The notes: generated from the letters alone by a model not told the origin. DNA of 64,000 nucleotides from Candidatus Zixiibacteriota bacterium (GCA_036397555.1 DASWIS010000031.1:188004-252003); one strand, 5' to 3'. Positions 1 through 9,866 are shown, counted from the stretch's first letter. Numbers and translations are program-made.

Positions 1-1328
1 GGATGGTGGTCGGCGCGCGGTCGGCCGTGTACGCGCCGATGCCGAATCTCGGACTGATTATCGTCGACGAAGAGCACGCTGAATCCTACAAACAATCCGA
101 TCCGGCGCCGCGCTACCATGCGCGCGACCTCGCCGTACAACGCGCGCGCTTGACCGGGGCGATCTGTCTGCTCGGCTCCGCGACACCGTCCCTGGAGACC
201 ATTCACAAATCCAACGAGCGGGAATATCGGCTCCTGCGACTGACGCAGCGCGTTGGCCACGGCGTCCTGCCCACGGTTCGAATCGTCGATTTGCGCAGTG
301 CCGAGCGATTCGGCGACGAACGCTGGGTCTCTCCGACTCTGAAATCGGCCATCGAGGAAACGCTCCGTTCCGGACGGCAGGCCATCATCTTCCTCAATCG
401 CCGGGGACATTCTACGAGCGTGGCCTGCCGTGCCTGTGGTCAACCGGTCAGGTGCCCCTCGTGCGATCTGGCGCTGACCTACCATGCCCGCGACCGGTCG
501 ATGCGCTGCCATGTTTGTTCCCATGTGATGAAAGCGCCGGATCATTGTCCCGCGTGCAATGGCGCAGAGTTTAATCTGCGCGGCGCCGGCACGCAGAAGA
601 TCGAGCTGCTGCTGGCGAGTCTGGACGCGCCCGTGCGGATCGAACGGCTCGATGCCGACATCGCCGCCCGGCGGGGGACCGCCGCAGGCATCCTGAGACG
701 GTTTGCGTCGGGCGAATGCAACCTTCTGGTCGGAACACAGATGGTCACCAAAGGTCTCGATGTCGGCAAGGTCGACTTAATCGGCGTCATCTGGGCGGAG
801 CAACAGATGTCGCTGCCGGATTTCCGCGCCGAGGAACGCACGTTCCAGCTTCTGACCCAAGTCGCCGGACGCGCCGGTCGTCGGGCCGATGCCGAGCCCG
901 GACGCGTGATCGTGCAGTCATTCTGCCCGGATAATGACCTGCTCGCCATCGCGGCGCGCCAGGACCCGCAGGAGTTCTTTGCCCGCGAACTTCCGCGACG
1001 GCGCGCCTTGCGATACCCGCCATACGGCCATCTTGTCCTGTGCGTGTTCAGTGCGACCGAACCGCAGCGCTCGCTGACTGCCGCAAAGGGCCTGACTGAA
1101 TTCTGGAAGAATGCGGGCGCCGATACCGGCGCGGGCGCCGTATACGGACCCGCGCCGGCCTTGTTCGCCAAACGCGGGCGGATCTACTTCCATAATGTTC
1201 TCATCAAGACCGACTCGATCCCGGCGACGCATGAACGGCTGGACCAATACGAATCCGAATCGACCGCATCATTGCGCAGAAACCACATCAATTGGCAGGT
1301 CGATGTGGACCCGGTTGATTTCTTTTGA
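1..1328 (+). CDS. priA: Primosomal protein N' (PriA helicase), C-terminal part; 5' end outside window
   Basis: PriA is a 3'-to-5' superfamily 2 helicase that restarts stalled replication forks and loads the primosome. The reading frame enters the window already open, so the start and the DNA-binding and Walker A parts are missing. What is visible, counting from base 3: the DEEH Walker B box (residues 22-25), a GSATPS helicase motif (about 58-63), the PriA zinc-binding cysteines as CxxC pairs at 142/145, 151/154, 169/172 and 182/185, and the GTQMVTKGLD motif near residue 245. The insertion of the zinc fingers inside the helicase core is specific to PriA. The stop codon is followed by a 75-base gap to purM with no recognisable signal. 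Identity is very secure; only completeness is lacking. Confidence 0.96.
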   Translation, partial: MVVGARSAVYAPMPNLGLIIVDEEHAESYKQSDPAPRYHARDLAVQRARLTGAICLLGSATPSLETIHKSNEREYRLLRLTQRVGHGVLPTVRIVDLRSAERFGDERWVSPTLKSAIEETLRSGRQAIIFLNRRGHSTSVACRACGQPVRCPSCDLALTYHARDRSMRCHVCSHVMKAPDHCPACNGAEFNLRGAGTQKIELLLASLDAPVRIERLDADIAARRGTAAGILRRFASGECNLLVGTQMVTKGLDVGKVDLIGVIWAEQQMSLPDFRAEERTFQLLTQVAGRAGRRADAEPGRVIVQSFCPDNDLLAIAARQDPQEFFARELPRRRALRYPPYGHLVLCVFSATEPQRSLTAAKGLTEFWKNAGADTGAGAVYGPAPALFAKRGRIYFHNVLIKTDSIPATHERLDQYESESTASLRRNHINWQVDVDPVDFF

Positions 1329-1403
1329 TGCGGTCCTCCTTATGCGCCCCGATGGGGAGTTGACAAAGCGGCGGCGGCGTCCCTAAATGCGGCCCTCGCG
1401 TCA

Positions 1404-2480
1404 ATGGCGGGAGGGATCACAGCAAGGCGAATGGCCAAAGTCGATTATCAATCAGCCGGAGTCGATCTGGAAGCCGCCGATCAGGCCGCAGGCCAGATCG
1501 CCAGGATCGCTCAGACGACCTATACAAACGGTGTGCTGGCAGGCGTCGGACCATTCTCCGGGCTCTTCGAAATCGACACGGCGACTGAACGCCGTCCCGT
1601 GCTCGTTTCCAGTTGCGACGGCGTCGGAACAAAGCTCAAGCTCGCAATCCGGTCAGGCCGCCACGGCACCATCGGCCAGGACCTGGTCAATCACTGCGTC
1701 AACGACATCCTGACCAGCGGCGCGCGCCCTCTGTTCTTTCTCGATTATCTCGCCCTGGGACGCCTCGATCCCGCCATCGTCGCAGATGTGGTATCCGGGA
1801 TTGCCGAGGCGTGCCGTACCAATCTCATGGCACTCATTGGCGGCGAAACCGCGGAGATGCCCGGGCTTTACAAGGTCGGCGACTACGACATCGCCGGATT
1901 CATCGTCGGGATCGTGGAGCGTGATGCGATCATCGACGGCTCCGCGGTGAAGGCGGGACAGGCGTTGATCGGGCTGGCGGCCAATGGGCCGCACACCAAT
2001 GGCTACTCGCTGGTGCGCAAGGTGCTCTTCGACTTGAACAACTTCGCCTTCGACGATACACCCGATGAGCTCAAGGGGCAGGCAGTGGGCGATGCGGTCA
2101 TGGCCGTGCACCCGTCGTATCGTCACGCCGTCGACGCGCTGCGCCGTCGGGTGGGCATTCACGGCATGGCGCACGTCACCGGCGGCGGAATCGAAGGCAA
2201 CCTCATTCGCATTCTGCCCGAGGGTGTACAGGCGGTCGTCGATCCCTCCCAATGGCCCCCATTGCCGGTGTTCACGTTCATTCAGCACGAGGGGCAAATT
2301 GAAGTCGACGAGATGTTCCGCGTCTTCAACATGGGGATCGGATTTATCGTCGTCGTCGACCTTGACGCCGTCACCGAGGCGATTGCCGCTCTGGCGGAAG
2401 CGGGTGTGTCGGCGTATCACATCGGCAGCACGCTCAGCGGCCAACGGAGCGTCCGCCTCTCTGTCGGAACGGGACGCTGA
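1404..2480 (+). CDS. purM: Phosphoribosylformylglycinamidine cyclo-ligase (AIR synthetase)
   Basis: PurM catalyses the ATP-dependent closure of the imidazole ring of FGAM to give AIR in de novo purine synthesis, in the cytoplasm. The protein has the PurM N-terminal signature SCDGVGTKLKLA (about residues 69-80), the GQDLVNHCVNDI segment, the GGETAEMPG loop (about 146-154) and the C-terminal THVTGGGIEGN-like glycine-rich stretch, which together identify the AIR synthase family. Two in-frame ATG codons are possible, 1404 and 1431 (MAKVDYQ); the second gives about 349 residues, closer to the usual 340-350. Neither has a strong Shine-Dalgarno. lnt follows 23 bases after the stop, so the two are probably co-transcribed. 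Confidence 0.95.
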   Translation: MAGGITARRMAKVDYQSAGVDLEAADQAAGQIARIAQTTYTNGVLAGVGPFSGLFEIDTATERRPVLVSSCDGVGTKLKLAIRSGRHGTIGQDLVNHCVNDILTSGARPLFFLDYLALGRLDPAIVADVVSGIAEACRTNLMALIGGETAEMPGLYKVGDYDIAGFIVGIVERDAIIDGSAVKAGQALIGLAANGPHTNGYSLVRKVLFDLNNFAFDDTPDELKGQAVGDAVMAVHPSYRHAVDALRRRVGIHGMAHVTGGGIEGNLIRILPEGVQAVVDPSQWPPLPVFTFIQHEGQIEVDEMFRVFNMGIGFIVVVDLDAVTEAIAALAEAGVSAYHIGSTLSGQRSVRLSVGTGR

Positions 2481-2503
2481 GATCATCGCCTCAGACTCTC
2501 GGT

Positions 2504-4093
2504 ATGTCCTCCGCGTCAACTGCTGTCCCGGTAAATATCCAGAGCGATCGCCGCGGCGCACTCTCCGCTCGCGCGCTGTCGTGTGTGATCGCCGGCGCAC
2601 TGCTGGCGCTCTCCTATCCGCCGTTTCCTCTCGGATTTCTGGTTTACCCTGCGCTCGGACTCGCGCTGTGGACGGCTGGCTTGGGGCGCAATCGGCCAAT
2701 CTCCTGGAAGACAGCCGCGCGCCGAGGGTGGCTGATCGGCTTCGTCTGGCACTTGGGGACATTGTACTGGGTGGTCTGGGTGGCGCCGCCAGGCATGCTG
2801 GTCATGGCGGCCATCCTTGGTCTCTATGTTGCAACTGTCTTCGGACTATGTGCACTCTTCGAAACACGATTTGGCCCGCGCGCCATCTGGCTGTTTCCCG
2901 TCGTGTGGGTGGGTCACGAGTACCTCCGTGGCCTCGGCGAACTGGCGTTTCCGTGGACCAATCTGTCGCTAAGCCAGGTCACGTACGTCTACATGATCCA
3001 GCACGCCGACATCGCCGGCGATCTCTTTGTCGGTTTCACGGTGGCGTTCACGTCCGTCCTGATGCTGCGGCTGTTCCTCCGCTGGACAGCGCGTCGCCAG
3101 GGAAACGTCCGCTTCCACGTGCTCAGTCTCATCCTCGCACTGGTCCTGCCGTACCTGTACGGGCACGGCGCGGTCGATCGCCTCGAGAGCGTCGAGAGCA
3201 TCCGCATCGCCGTTTTGCAGGGGGACATCGACTCGTTTCAGAAGTGGGAAGATGGCGCGGTCGACCACTCGTTTGCCGTCTACGAGACGCTGACCCGTGC
3301 CGCCGCCGATAGCGGTGCGGCTCTCATAGTCTGGCCGGAAACCGCCGCACCGCTCTACCTGCGTTCGAGTCCCGAACATCGCATCGCCATCCGACGGCTC
3401 TCCGCGGAACTGTCCGTGCCCATCCTGCTGGGAACGCTCGAATACGAACGCCTGTCGCCCCAGCAGTATCTGCGCTACAACGCGGCGGTCTATGTCCGCG
3501 ACGGCGCATACGACAGCGCGTATCACGCCAAGCTGCAACTGGTGCCGTTCGGCGAGTGGATACCGTTTTCAAATCGCTGGCATGTCCTGGATAATCTCGA
3601 TGTCGGCGGAGCGCATTTCACGGCCGGGACAACGTATTGGCTCTTCGAGCACGAACACGGGCCCTTCGCCGCCGCCATCTGCTTTGAATCGGCATTTCCC
3701 GCCATCATCAGGCGCTTCGCCGCGAACGGGGCCCGTTTCTTGGTGAACATCACCAACGATGGCTGGTACGGCTTCACATCCGGCCCCACGCAGCATGCCG
3801 ACATCGCCGTATTCCGGGCCATTGAGAATCGCCGGCCGATTGCCCGATCGGCCAACACCGGAATCTCGTGTTTCATCGACCGGGCCGGACGGATTCGGGA
3901 TGCCGGCGCCCAATATGTTCCCGATGTCCGAATCTTCGACCTGCCGCTGGGCCGACCCGACGAGACGACGTTTTTTCTCCGTCACGGGATGTTTTTCGGG
4001 CAGGGATGTGCCGCCGCCGCCGCCGCACTGGCTTTGATCGCCGCCCTGTTGTCACGGCGCTCGCGCACGACGCCGACCGCGCATTCCGTTTGA
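2504..4093 (+). CDS. lnt: Apolipoprotein N-acyltransferase
   Basis: Lnt adds the third acyl chain to the N-terminal cysteine of lipoproteins in the cytoplasmic membrane, a step typical of diderms with outer-membrane lipoproteins. About 200 N-terminal residues form several hydrophobic helices (ALSYPPFPLGFLVYPALG and later segments). They are followed by a nitrilase-type carbon-nitrogen hydrolase domain with the catalytic triad visible: Glu in VWPETAAPLY, Lys in HAKLQLVPFGEW, and Cys in AAICFESAFP. A further C-terminal hydrophobic helix lies in GCAAAAAALALIAALL. At 529 residues the length is normal. Several lipoproteins in this same window (for example at 54.3 kb and 61.2 kb) are plausible substrates. 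Confidence 0.95.
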   Translation: MSSASTAVPVNIQSDRRGALSARALSCVIAGALLALSYPPFPLGFLVYPALGLALWTAGLGRNRPISWKTAARRGWLIGFVWHLGTLYWVVWVAPPGMLVMAAILGLYVATVFGLCALFETRFGPRAIWLFPVVWVGHEYLRGLGELAFPWTNLSLSQVTYVYMIQHADIAGDLFVGFTVAFTSVLMLRLFLRWTARRQGNVRFHVLSLILALVLPYLYGHGAVDRLESVESIRIAVLQGDIDSFQKWEDGAVDHSFAVYETLTRAAADSGAALIVWPETAAPLYLRSSPEHRIAIRRLSAELSVPILLGTLEYERLSPQQYLRYNAAVYVRDGAYDSAYHAKLQLVPFGEWIPFSNRWHVLDNLDVGGAHFTAGTTYWLFEHEHGPFAAAICFESAFPAIIRRFAANGARFLVNITNDGWYGFTSGPTQHADIAVFRAIENRRPIARSANTGISCFIDRAGRIRDAGAQYVPDVRIFDLPLGRPDETTFFLRHGMFFGQGCAAAAAALALIAALLSRRSRTTPTAHSV

Positions 4094-4141
4094 TCGACAT
4101 ACGCCCGTCGTGCATGTTGGGCGTGACCGTTCGACACGACC

Positions 4142-6403
4142 ATGCGCGACTGCGCCGACCAAAACCTTCGATTACTCCCGCTTGGGGCCGCGACGTCGAT
4201 TCTCGCTCTGGCGTTCACAGTGACCGTGAGCGCCGGTGCGCAAGGCCGCACTTGGACCAACTACACCGACGTGAATGGAGTCATGGACCTCGCCGTGTCC
4301 GACGACACACTCTGGATGGCGACGCGCGGGGGACTCGTGTGGATGAGCACATCTGGTAATCCCGCCCAACGCCGGATGACCAACTCCGATGGTATGGGCG
4401 AAAATGATCTGCGCTTCGTCTCCGTCGATGCCCTCGGCCGTGTCTGGTGCGGCGGGACACGCGGACGGCTCAGCCGCCGTCGCGCCGATGCCCAATGGAG
4501 TGTCTATGGTTTTGTCGATCCCGACGATCGGCCCATTGCGATTTACTCTGCCGACGATGACGCGTACGGCTACCTATGGGTCGGCTCTCAGGTTGGCATT
4601 CACAAATTCGACATCGAACGGCATGGCGGAGAGATTCAAGAGAGCTACCTGCGCATCGGCGGTTGGCCCGACAACTCGCCGGTCGACGATGTATTCATTG
4701 ACGATACCGTCTTGTGGATTGCCGGCGACGTCGGCTTGGCGCGTGCCGGAGTCAACGACCCGTTCCTCCTGATTCGTTCGCATTGGCAGACATGGTCGCC
4801 GGGTGGGGCATTTCACACGGTGATCACGTTTCGCGGCGACGCGTACGCCGGCGGCGAGCATGGAGTGTTCCGATATAACGTCGCCGCGGATTCCTGGGAG
4901 CAGGTTGCGTTTCCCGACATGCAGATTGTCGATCTGGTCGTAGACAACGACACGCTTTGGGTCATGTTGGAATCCGGACTCGGGTATTGCACGCCAACCG
5001 TGTGCGGGTTGGCCATCATACCCGGCGCCTTGCCCGGATTCTTCAGCGCGATCGCTGCCGACGGCAACGGCTTGCTGTGGGCCGGACAGACCGGATACGG
5101 AGTCTGGGGCCGCAATGCGGCCGGTTGGAAACAAGAGTTGTTCGACGGTCCGCTGGGGAATTCCGTCAGCGACGTGGCCATCGATTCAGACGGGCGCGCC
5201 TGGTGCATTTTTCCAAACTTTGGGGCTGCGTATCTCCAGGACGGTCACTGGACAACGCTCCCTTACTATCACGTCGGCGCCAGTTTCCCCGGCGAAGTCG
5301 TTGAAATCGCGCCCAATGGCGATGTCTGGCTCGGCGCCTTCGGAACCGGGGCGTACAAGGTCAACTCCCGAGTCCCGCTGTCCGACACCGGGTGGATTCA
5401 CTACGACACATTGAATCGCGACGAACACACGTTGATGTGGTTTCAAGCCGACAACCAACAGCCCAACAACTTCATCCTCGTCACCGATATCGTCATCGAT
5501 GACGGCGGTCGCGTCTGGTTGGCCAATACGTTCGCCGACTCGGGACGCGCCATCGCCTTCGCCGAAAGCGATTGCTGGGGATACTTTGGTGCCGCCGACG
5601 GTATCCAGATCCCGGAGCTGCGCGCGTCGCTGGCGCTGGATGAAAATGCCCTGTACATCGGGACGCGAGGCAACGGGCTGATCCGCATGTCGCACCCGTC
5701 GTCCTTGTGCAACGACGGTGACCCGCTGCCCGTCAATGTTCAGGTCAGCTACTTTACGATGCAGCACGGTCTCCCGTCGGATGCCGTCTACGCGGTGCTG
5801 GTGGATCGCCTCGATTCGCTCTGGGTCGGCACAACCCTCGGGCTGGCCAAGTGGCGTCCGCGTTTGCAGCGTTTTGTACATATCCCGTTACCGGGAGACG
5901 CGGGACTGACCATCACCGCGCTCGCTGCCGATGTCGCCAACGGCATCTGGGTGGGGACTTCGCTCGGCGTGGTCTATCTCGCGGCCGACGCAACCGAGCA
6001 GTTTTTCACTTCCACCAATTCAGGCATTGCGGGTGAAGGCGTCCGTCGCATCACCGTCGATGAGGCGACCGGCAACGTCTGGTTTGCCACCCAGGGCGGT
6101 CTGTCATCGACCAACGGACCGCCCCCGGTTGCCGAATCTGTCCGACAAGTCATCGCGTATCCCAACCCGGTCGAGATCACAGGAGCCGATCCGGCGATCG
6201 TCCGCTTCAACGCCGATCCGAATGGCCGCGTCATGGTCTACACCATCGACGGACGCGAAGTCCACAATGGTCCGGTGAATGCCGGCTGGGATTGCCGCAC
6301 CACGGACGGTTCCGATGTCGCCAGCGGAATCTATCTCTTCGTGATCAGCGGTCCCGATGGTTCGCACGGACGCGGCAAAATCGCAGTGATCAATCGGCGT
6401 TAA
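4142..6403 (+). CDS. Secreted multi-propeller protein with two-component-regulator-type blades and C-terminal sorting-like domain
   Basis: 753 residues. The N-terminus is a Sec signal peptide with an AGA signal-peptidase site that would leave Gln34 as the first mature residue. The body is made of repeated blade motifs of the two-component regulator propeller type: LWMATRGGLVW, LWVGSQVGIHKF, LWIAGDVGLA, LWVGTTLGLAKW, IWVGTSLGVVYL and VWFATQGGL. In that family such propellers are usually the periplasmic sensor part of histidine kinases; here no transmembrane helix or kinase follows. Instead the last 85 residues (from VIAYPNPVEIT) form a FlgD/type-IX sorting-like beta domain ending in basic residues. 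I infer an exported, possibly surface-anchored protein. Ligand and function are unknown. It stands alone 48 bases after lnt. Confidence 0.8.
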   Translation: MRDCADQNLRLLPLGAATSILALAFTVTVSAGAQGRTWTNYTDVNGVMDLAVSDDTLWMATRGGLVWMSTSGNPAQRRMTNSDGMGENDLRFVSVDALGRVWCGGTRGRLSRRRADAQWSVYGFVDPDDRPIAIYSADDDAYGYLWVGSQVGIHKFDIERHGGEIQESYLRIGGWPDNSPVDDVFIDDTVLWIAGDVGLARAGVNDPFLLIRSHWQTWSPGGAFHTVITFRGDAYAGGEHGVFRYNVAADSWEQVAFPDMQIVDLVVDNDTLWVMLESGLGYCTPTVCGLAIIPGALPGFFSAIAADGNGLLWAGQTGYGVWGRNAAGWKQELFDGPLGNSVSDVAIDSDGRAWCIFPNFGAAYLQDGHWTTLPYYHVGASFPGEVVEIAPNGDVWLGAFGTGAYKVNSRVPLSDTGWIHYDTLNRDEHTLMWFQADNQQPNNFILVTDIVIDDGGRVWLANTFADSGRAIAFAESDCWGYFGAADGIQIPELRASLALDENALYIGTRGNGLIRMSHPSSLCNDGDPLPVNVQVSYFTMQHGLPSDAVYAVLVDRLDSLWVGTTLGLAKWRPRLQRFVHIPLPGDAGLTITALAADVANGIWVGTSLGVVYLAADATEQFFTSTNSGIAGEGVRRITVDEATGNVWFATQGGLSSTNGPPPVAESVRQVIAYPNPVEITGADPAIVRFNADPNGRVMVYTIDGREVHNGPVNAGWDCRTTDGSDVASGIYLFVISGPDGSHGRGKIAVINRR

Positions 6404-6420
6404 GCGGTCATCTCTGCCCC

Positions 6421-7398
6421 ATGAAATGGACCTGCCACAGTGTGCGCACGTTTCCACGCGTCGATTGGCTCAAACTGCTGTCCGTTACCAAAAACCCTTC
6501 ACCATACCTGCTCCCCGAATGGCCGCTGTTTTGGGAGATGATGTGGCCAGGCACCCGCGCAGAACTCTGGACTCATTGCAACGAGGTGGGCGCGATTGAA
6601 TGCGCCGTTCCGGTCGTACGCCGAGGACGGTTCGGACTCCAGATGTGCCATTCGCTGCCGATGGGAACACCGTACGGCCCGATGGGAGATGACGCCGCAC
6701 TATCGGGAAGCGCCTGGCTCGATTTGCACAAAGCGTTGTGCGGCCGAAGGACGGTCGAATGGTGCCGAACCGGTGGTCCGTCGCACGCCGACATCAAGGG
6801 GTGGACCGTCGATCGACTTGGACACGCAACCTGGATCATCGATGCACTCGCTGTGGACCGCGAAAGTTTGGCGACCCAATGGTCTCCAGGGCATCGTCGG
6901 AATGTCCGCGAAGGCAACGCACGGAATCTCGAGTTTCGCCCAGTCCGAAATCGATCTGACGTCAGCGAGTTGATCGATCGCTGGCAGAACGCGGCACACC
7001 GATCACGCATCGTCCTGAATCGGCGTGCCGGCCCGCGATTGTGTGACGTGTTCTCAACGACCGATGCACTGCTTTGGGAATCCGCGTGGTGGAACGGAAG
7101 ACCGGTCGCCACCGCGCTGTTTCTGGTGCATGCAAACAGCGCCGTCTACGTCGACGGCGCTGTCGTCCGTGAGCAATCCCACGGCGGAGCCAATCATGCA
7201 CTATTTGCCCGAATTCTCGCGTCATTAGCGCAGCGGGGCATTCACACGGTCGATCTGGGCTCCGGTCCGGGGGGGCAGTCCACGGACGGCTTGGATCAAT
7301 TCAAACGCGGCTGGGGCGCGCGTTCCACTCAGCGTCGGGAGTTGCGTTGCCGCCGAAGGTGGTATGCGGCCATGCGAAAGGCGCTCGGGACAGCGTGA
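6421..7398 (+). CDS. FemAB/GNAT-fold acyltransferase, glycan cluster
   Basis: About 325 residues from ATG 6421 (MKWTCHSVRTFPRVDW); the frame is open further upstream but only into the preceding gene. The C-terminal half has the features of the FemAB-like or BioF2-like acetyltransferase group: GHRRNVREGNARNLEF, WQNAAHRS, ALFLVHANSAVYVDGAV, and a terminal DLGSGPGGQSTDGLDQFKRGWGA segment that corresponds to the conserved phage-tail of these enzymes where Lys-Phe-Lys-like GLxxFKxxWG is typical. Members of this group acylate sugars or peptidoglycan precursors. Its overlap with a chain of glycosyltransferase genes suggests modification of a cell-surface polysaccharide. The exact acceptor cannot be read from sequence. 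Confidence 0.7.
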   Translation: MKWTCHSVRTFPRVDWLKLLSVTKNPSPYLLPEWPLFWEMMWPGTRAELWTHCNEVGAIECAVPVVRRGRFGLQMCHSLPMGTPYGPMGDDAALSGSAWLDLHKALCGRRTVEWCRTGGPSHADIKGWTVDRLGHATWIIDALAVDRESLATQWSPGHRRNVREGNARNLEFRPVRNRSDVSELIDRWQNAAHRSRIVLNRRAGPRLCDVFSTTDALLWESAWWNGRPVATALFLVHANSAVYVDGAVVREQSHGGANHALFARILASLAQRGIHTVDLGSGPGGQSTDGLDQFKRGWGARSTQRRELRCRRRWYAAMRKALGTA

Positions 7399-7453
7399 GC
7401 CGCAATGCGGATTCCGCTTTCCGATTGGGTGTCCCTCGCCGTTGTTTGCGCGC

Positions 7454-8554
7454 GTGCTCATCAACGATCGCCCGGCGAAGATTCTGATTCTCGGCGAAGC
7501 GAGCGTCACCCATGCCCAGCGATGGGCGCAGTGGTTTGCCGACCGCGCTTGGACAACGCGCTGGTTGTCGTTTGCCCCGATTTCCTCTGGTCAGCCGGCC
7601 GAGTCCCTGGGCGCGGTGACCGGACACCGCGCATGGCGAGTTCTCCGAACAGTCAGCAAAGTCCGCCGAATCATCGATCAATTCCGCCCCGATATCGTCA
7701 GCGCCCTGTTCATTCCGGACTATGGCTGGCTGGCGGCAATGGCCGGATCGCATCCTGTCAGCGTCTCCGCCTGGGGCTCCGATGTGCTGATCTCCCCGCG
7801 GAAATCCCCGCTGCACCGTTGGCGCATATCCTATGTCCTCAAACGGGCCGACCGAGTGTTCGCCGATGCCGAATTCCTGCGAGGCAAGTTGCTCGATCTG
7901 GACGCGAAGCCCGACGCCATCTCGCTGATCCCGTTGGGTGTCGATGATGAGTGGCTGGATATCGCGAAGACGCGCCCACGCGAGCCGCTCTCTCACGTAA
8001 CCGTCGTGATCAACCGCCGCCACGAACCGCTGTATCGCGTCGAGACGCTCGTGCAGTCGGCATCGCTTCTCTCACCCGAAGAACAGTCGCGGTTCCGTTT
8101 CGTCCTGATCGGCGAAGGTTCGCAGTCGGAGCGCTTAAGAGAGCTGACCCATCGATTGGGAGTCGGGGCATTGTTTGAGTGCAGACCATGGTTGGCGGCC
8201 GAACAACTGCGCGAAGCGCTGTCCAAAGCCGACCTCTATGTCAGCACGTCCTCATCGGACGGAACGTCCGTGTCCCTGTTGGAAGCGATGGCAGCCGGAT
8301 GCTATCCGGTCGTCACCGACATTCCCGGAAATCGCGAGTGGATTGTCGATGGCGATAATGGTCTGTTCTTTGAGGTCGGTAACGCCGACATGCTGGCCGA
8401 GCGCCTCCGTCGCGCCGCCGCGCAGCCGGATCTGCGCGAACGGGCCGCCGCGCGCAATCGCGAAATCATCACCCGGCGCGCCCGCTGGATTGACAACATG
8501 ACCGCAGTCGAGAACGCCATGATCGAAACAATTCAGGCCTGTAACAGTGTCTGA
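7454..8554 (+). CDS. Glycosyltransferase family 4 (GT-B fold)
   Basis: The recognisable protein begins around AKILILGEASVTHAQRW; GTG 7454 (or TTG 7442) is the probable start, since the frame is open further 5' but the extra residues are not family-like and lie inside the preceding gene. The C-terminal donor-sugar domain has the GT4 EX7E region in SSSDGTSVSLLEAMAAGCYPV, followed by VTDIPGNREWI. Such enzymes use nucleotide-activated sugars to extend lipid-linked or lipopolysaccharide glycans at the cytoplasmic face of the inner membrane. It overlaps the next gene by eight bases, indicating translational coupling within a four-gene glycan cluster. Sugar specificity is not predictable. Confidence 0.82.
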   Translation: MLINDRPAKILILGEASVTHAQRWAQWFADRAWTTRWLSFAPISSGQPAESLGAVTGHRAWRVLRTVSKVRRIIDQFRPDIVSALFIPDYGWLAAMAGSHPVSVSAWGSDVLISPRKSPLHRWRISYVLKRADRVFADAEFLRGKLLDLDAKPDAISLIPLGVDDEWLDIAKTRPREPLSHVTVVINRRHEPLYRVETLVQSASLLSPEEQSRFRFVLIGEGSQSERLRELTHRLGVGALFECRPWLAAEQLREALSKADLYVSTSSSDGTSVSLLEAMAAGCYPVVTDIPGNREWIVDGDNGLFFEVGNADMLAERLRRAAAQPDLRERAAARNREIITRRARWIDNMTAVENAMIETIQACNSV

Positions 8555-9866
8555 GTATTCCGGCATGCCGACGCACACGCCGCCGCGCATACTGATTGCC
8601 TGCTACTACTTCCCGCCCATGGGAATGGGGGGAGTGCAACGCCCGTTGAAGTTCGCCAAATACCTGCCGGAGTTCGGTTGGGACGTCACGGTCATCGCGC
8701 CCGACGTCGGCAGTTATCACCAGTTCGATCCCACGCTGCTGGATGATCTGCCCGCGACTGTCCGCGTCGAGCGCGTCAAACCATGGACACCGGACCGGCT
8801 CCCATTCAAAGTGCGCAGACAATCGTCCGGTATCCGGGGACGAGGCGGAATTGCGCCGGTCTTGCGGCGTGCCTGGAACCAATGGACACGTTTGCCGGAC
8901 GACAAAGTCTTCTACGCGCGGCAGGCGTGCCGTCTCGCGCTACGGCTACATCGTGAGAAGCCCTTCGACGTCATCCTGACCACGTCGCCGCCGCCCTCAA
9001 TACACCACGTCGGTGAAAGTCTGCGTTCACACGTCATTTGGGTCGCCGACTTTCGCGATCCCTGGGCCATTCGCGCCGGAGATTGGGGCGCGACCCCGCT
9101 GCACGAGGCGATCAATCAGAAATCGATGCAACGAATCGTGCGGTCCGCCGACCGGTTGATCGCGGTCAACGACGGCATCGCCGCAACCTTGGCGCAACAT
9201 GGCCCGGCCCATCCTGTCGAGATCATTCACAATGGCTACGACGAATCCGACTTCGCGGACACGTCGACGGCGAGTGCCCGCGACGCAAACTTCACGATCG
9301 TCTGCCCCGGCACATTCAGCGAGGAGTTTTCGCCTGAGCCGATCTTCGCCGCCGTCAGGGCCTGGAAAAACTCCGGGACACAGTTGACCGTTCGAATCTC
9401 ACATGTGGGAGCTTCCATCGGAATCGACGCAAACGCTATGGCGGACCGCTGCGGACTTGATGCGATCTTCGATGAAGTCGGGTACCTGCCTCATAGTCAG
9501 TCGATCCGAGCCATCGTGGCCGCGGATGTGATTGCCATTCCGATCAGGGACATTCAAGGGTCCGGCGCCATCGTGCCGGGACGCATCTTCGAAGCGCTGC
9601 GGACCTTGCGCCCGATCCTGCTGATCGCGCCATTGCATGGCGCCGCCGCGCGCCTCCTGCAAGGCGTGCCCGGATGCTGGGTCGTTGCGCCCGATGACAC
9701 CGGTGCTGGAGCCGCGGCGCTTCATCAGATTGCGTTGCTGACGCGCACGGCGCCGGTCCGACGCATCGCCGACATCGCCCGATTCGACCGACGCGACCAG
9801 ACGCGCCGTCTCTCGGAACTGTGTGCCTTGCTCGCGGATGAGCGCCGCAGGAGTGCCGGGCCGTGA
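8547..9866 (+). CDS. Glycosyltransferase family 4
   Basis: About 439 residues from GTG 8547, or 433 from ATG 8565. The N-terminal acceptor domain opens with RILIACYYFPPMGMGGVQRP, a very common start for GT4 enzymes of exopolysaccharide and O-antigen clusters, followed by ILTTSPPPSIH and VADFRDPWA. The C-terminal domain contains IHNGYDESDF and a donor-binding segment SGAIVPGRIFEALRTLRPILLIAP with the family's Glu. The start codon overlaps the previous stop by eight bases and the stop overlaps the next start in a GTGA arrangement, so translation of these genes is coupled. Role inferred: one transfer step in a surface glycan. Confidence 0.85.
   Translation: MSEYSGMPTHTPPRILIACYYFPPMGMGGVQRPLKFAKYLPEFGWDVTVIAPDVGSYHQFDPTLLDDLPATVRVERVKPWTPDRLPFKVRRQSSGIRGRGGIAPVLRRAWNQWTRLPDDKVFYARQACRLALRLHREKPFDVILTTSPPPSIHHVGESLRSHVIWVADFRDPWAIRAGDWGATPLHEAINQKSMQRIVRSADRLIAVNDGIAATLAQHGPAHPVEIIHNGYDESDFADTSTASARDANFTIVCPGTFSEEFSPEPIFAAVRAWKNSGTQLTVRISHVGASIGIDANAMADRCGLDAIFDEVGYLPHSQSIRAIVAADVIAIPIRDIQGSGAIVPGRIFEALRTLRPILLIAPLHGAAARLLQGVPGCWVVAPDDTGAGAAALHQIALLTRTAPVRRIADIARFDRRDQTRRLSELCALLADERRRSAGP

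Noticed and set aside
2065..3312. Plus-strand open frame of 415 codons crossing the purM-lnt boundary
   Set aside because: Out of frame with two well-supported genes; Ser/Arg-rich translation typical of a shifted frame.
7405..7947. Plus-strand frame of 180 codons over the first GT4 gene
   Set aside because: Shifted frame of the glycosyltransferase; composition is not protein-like.
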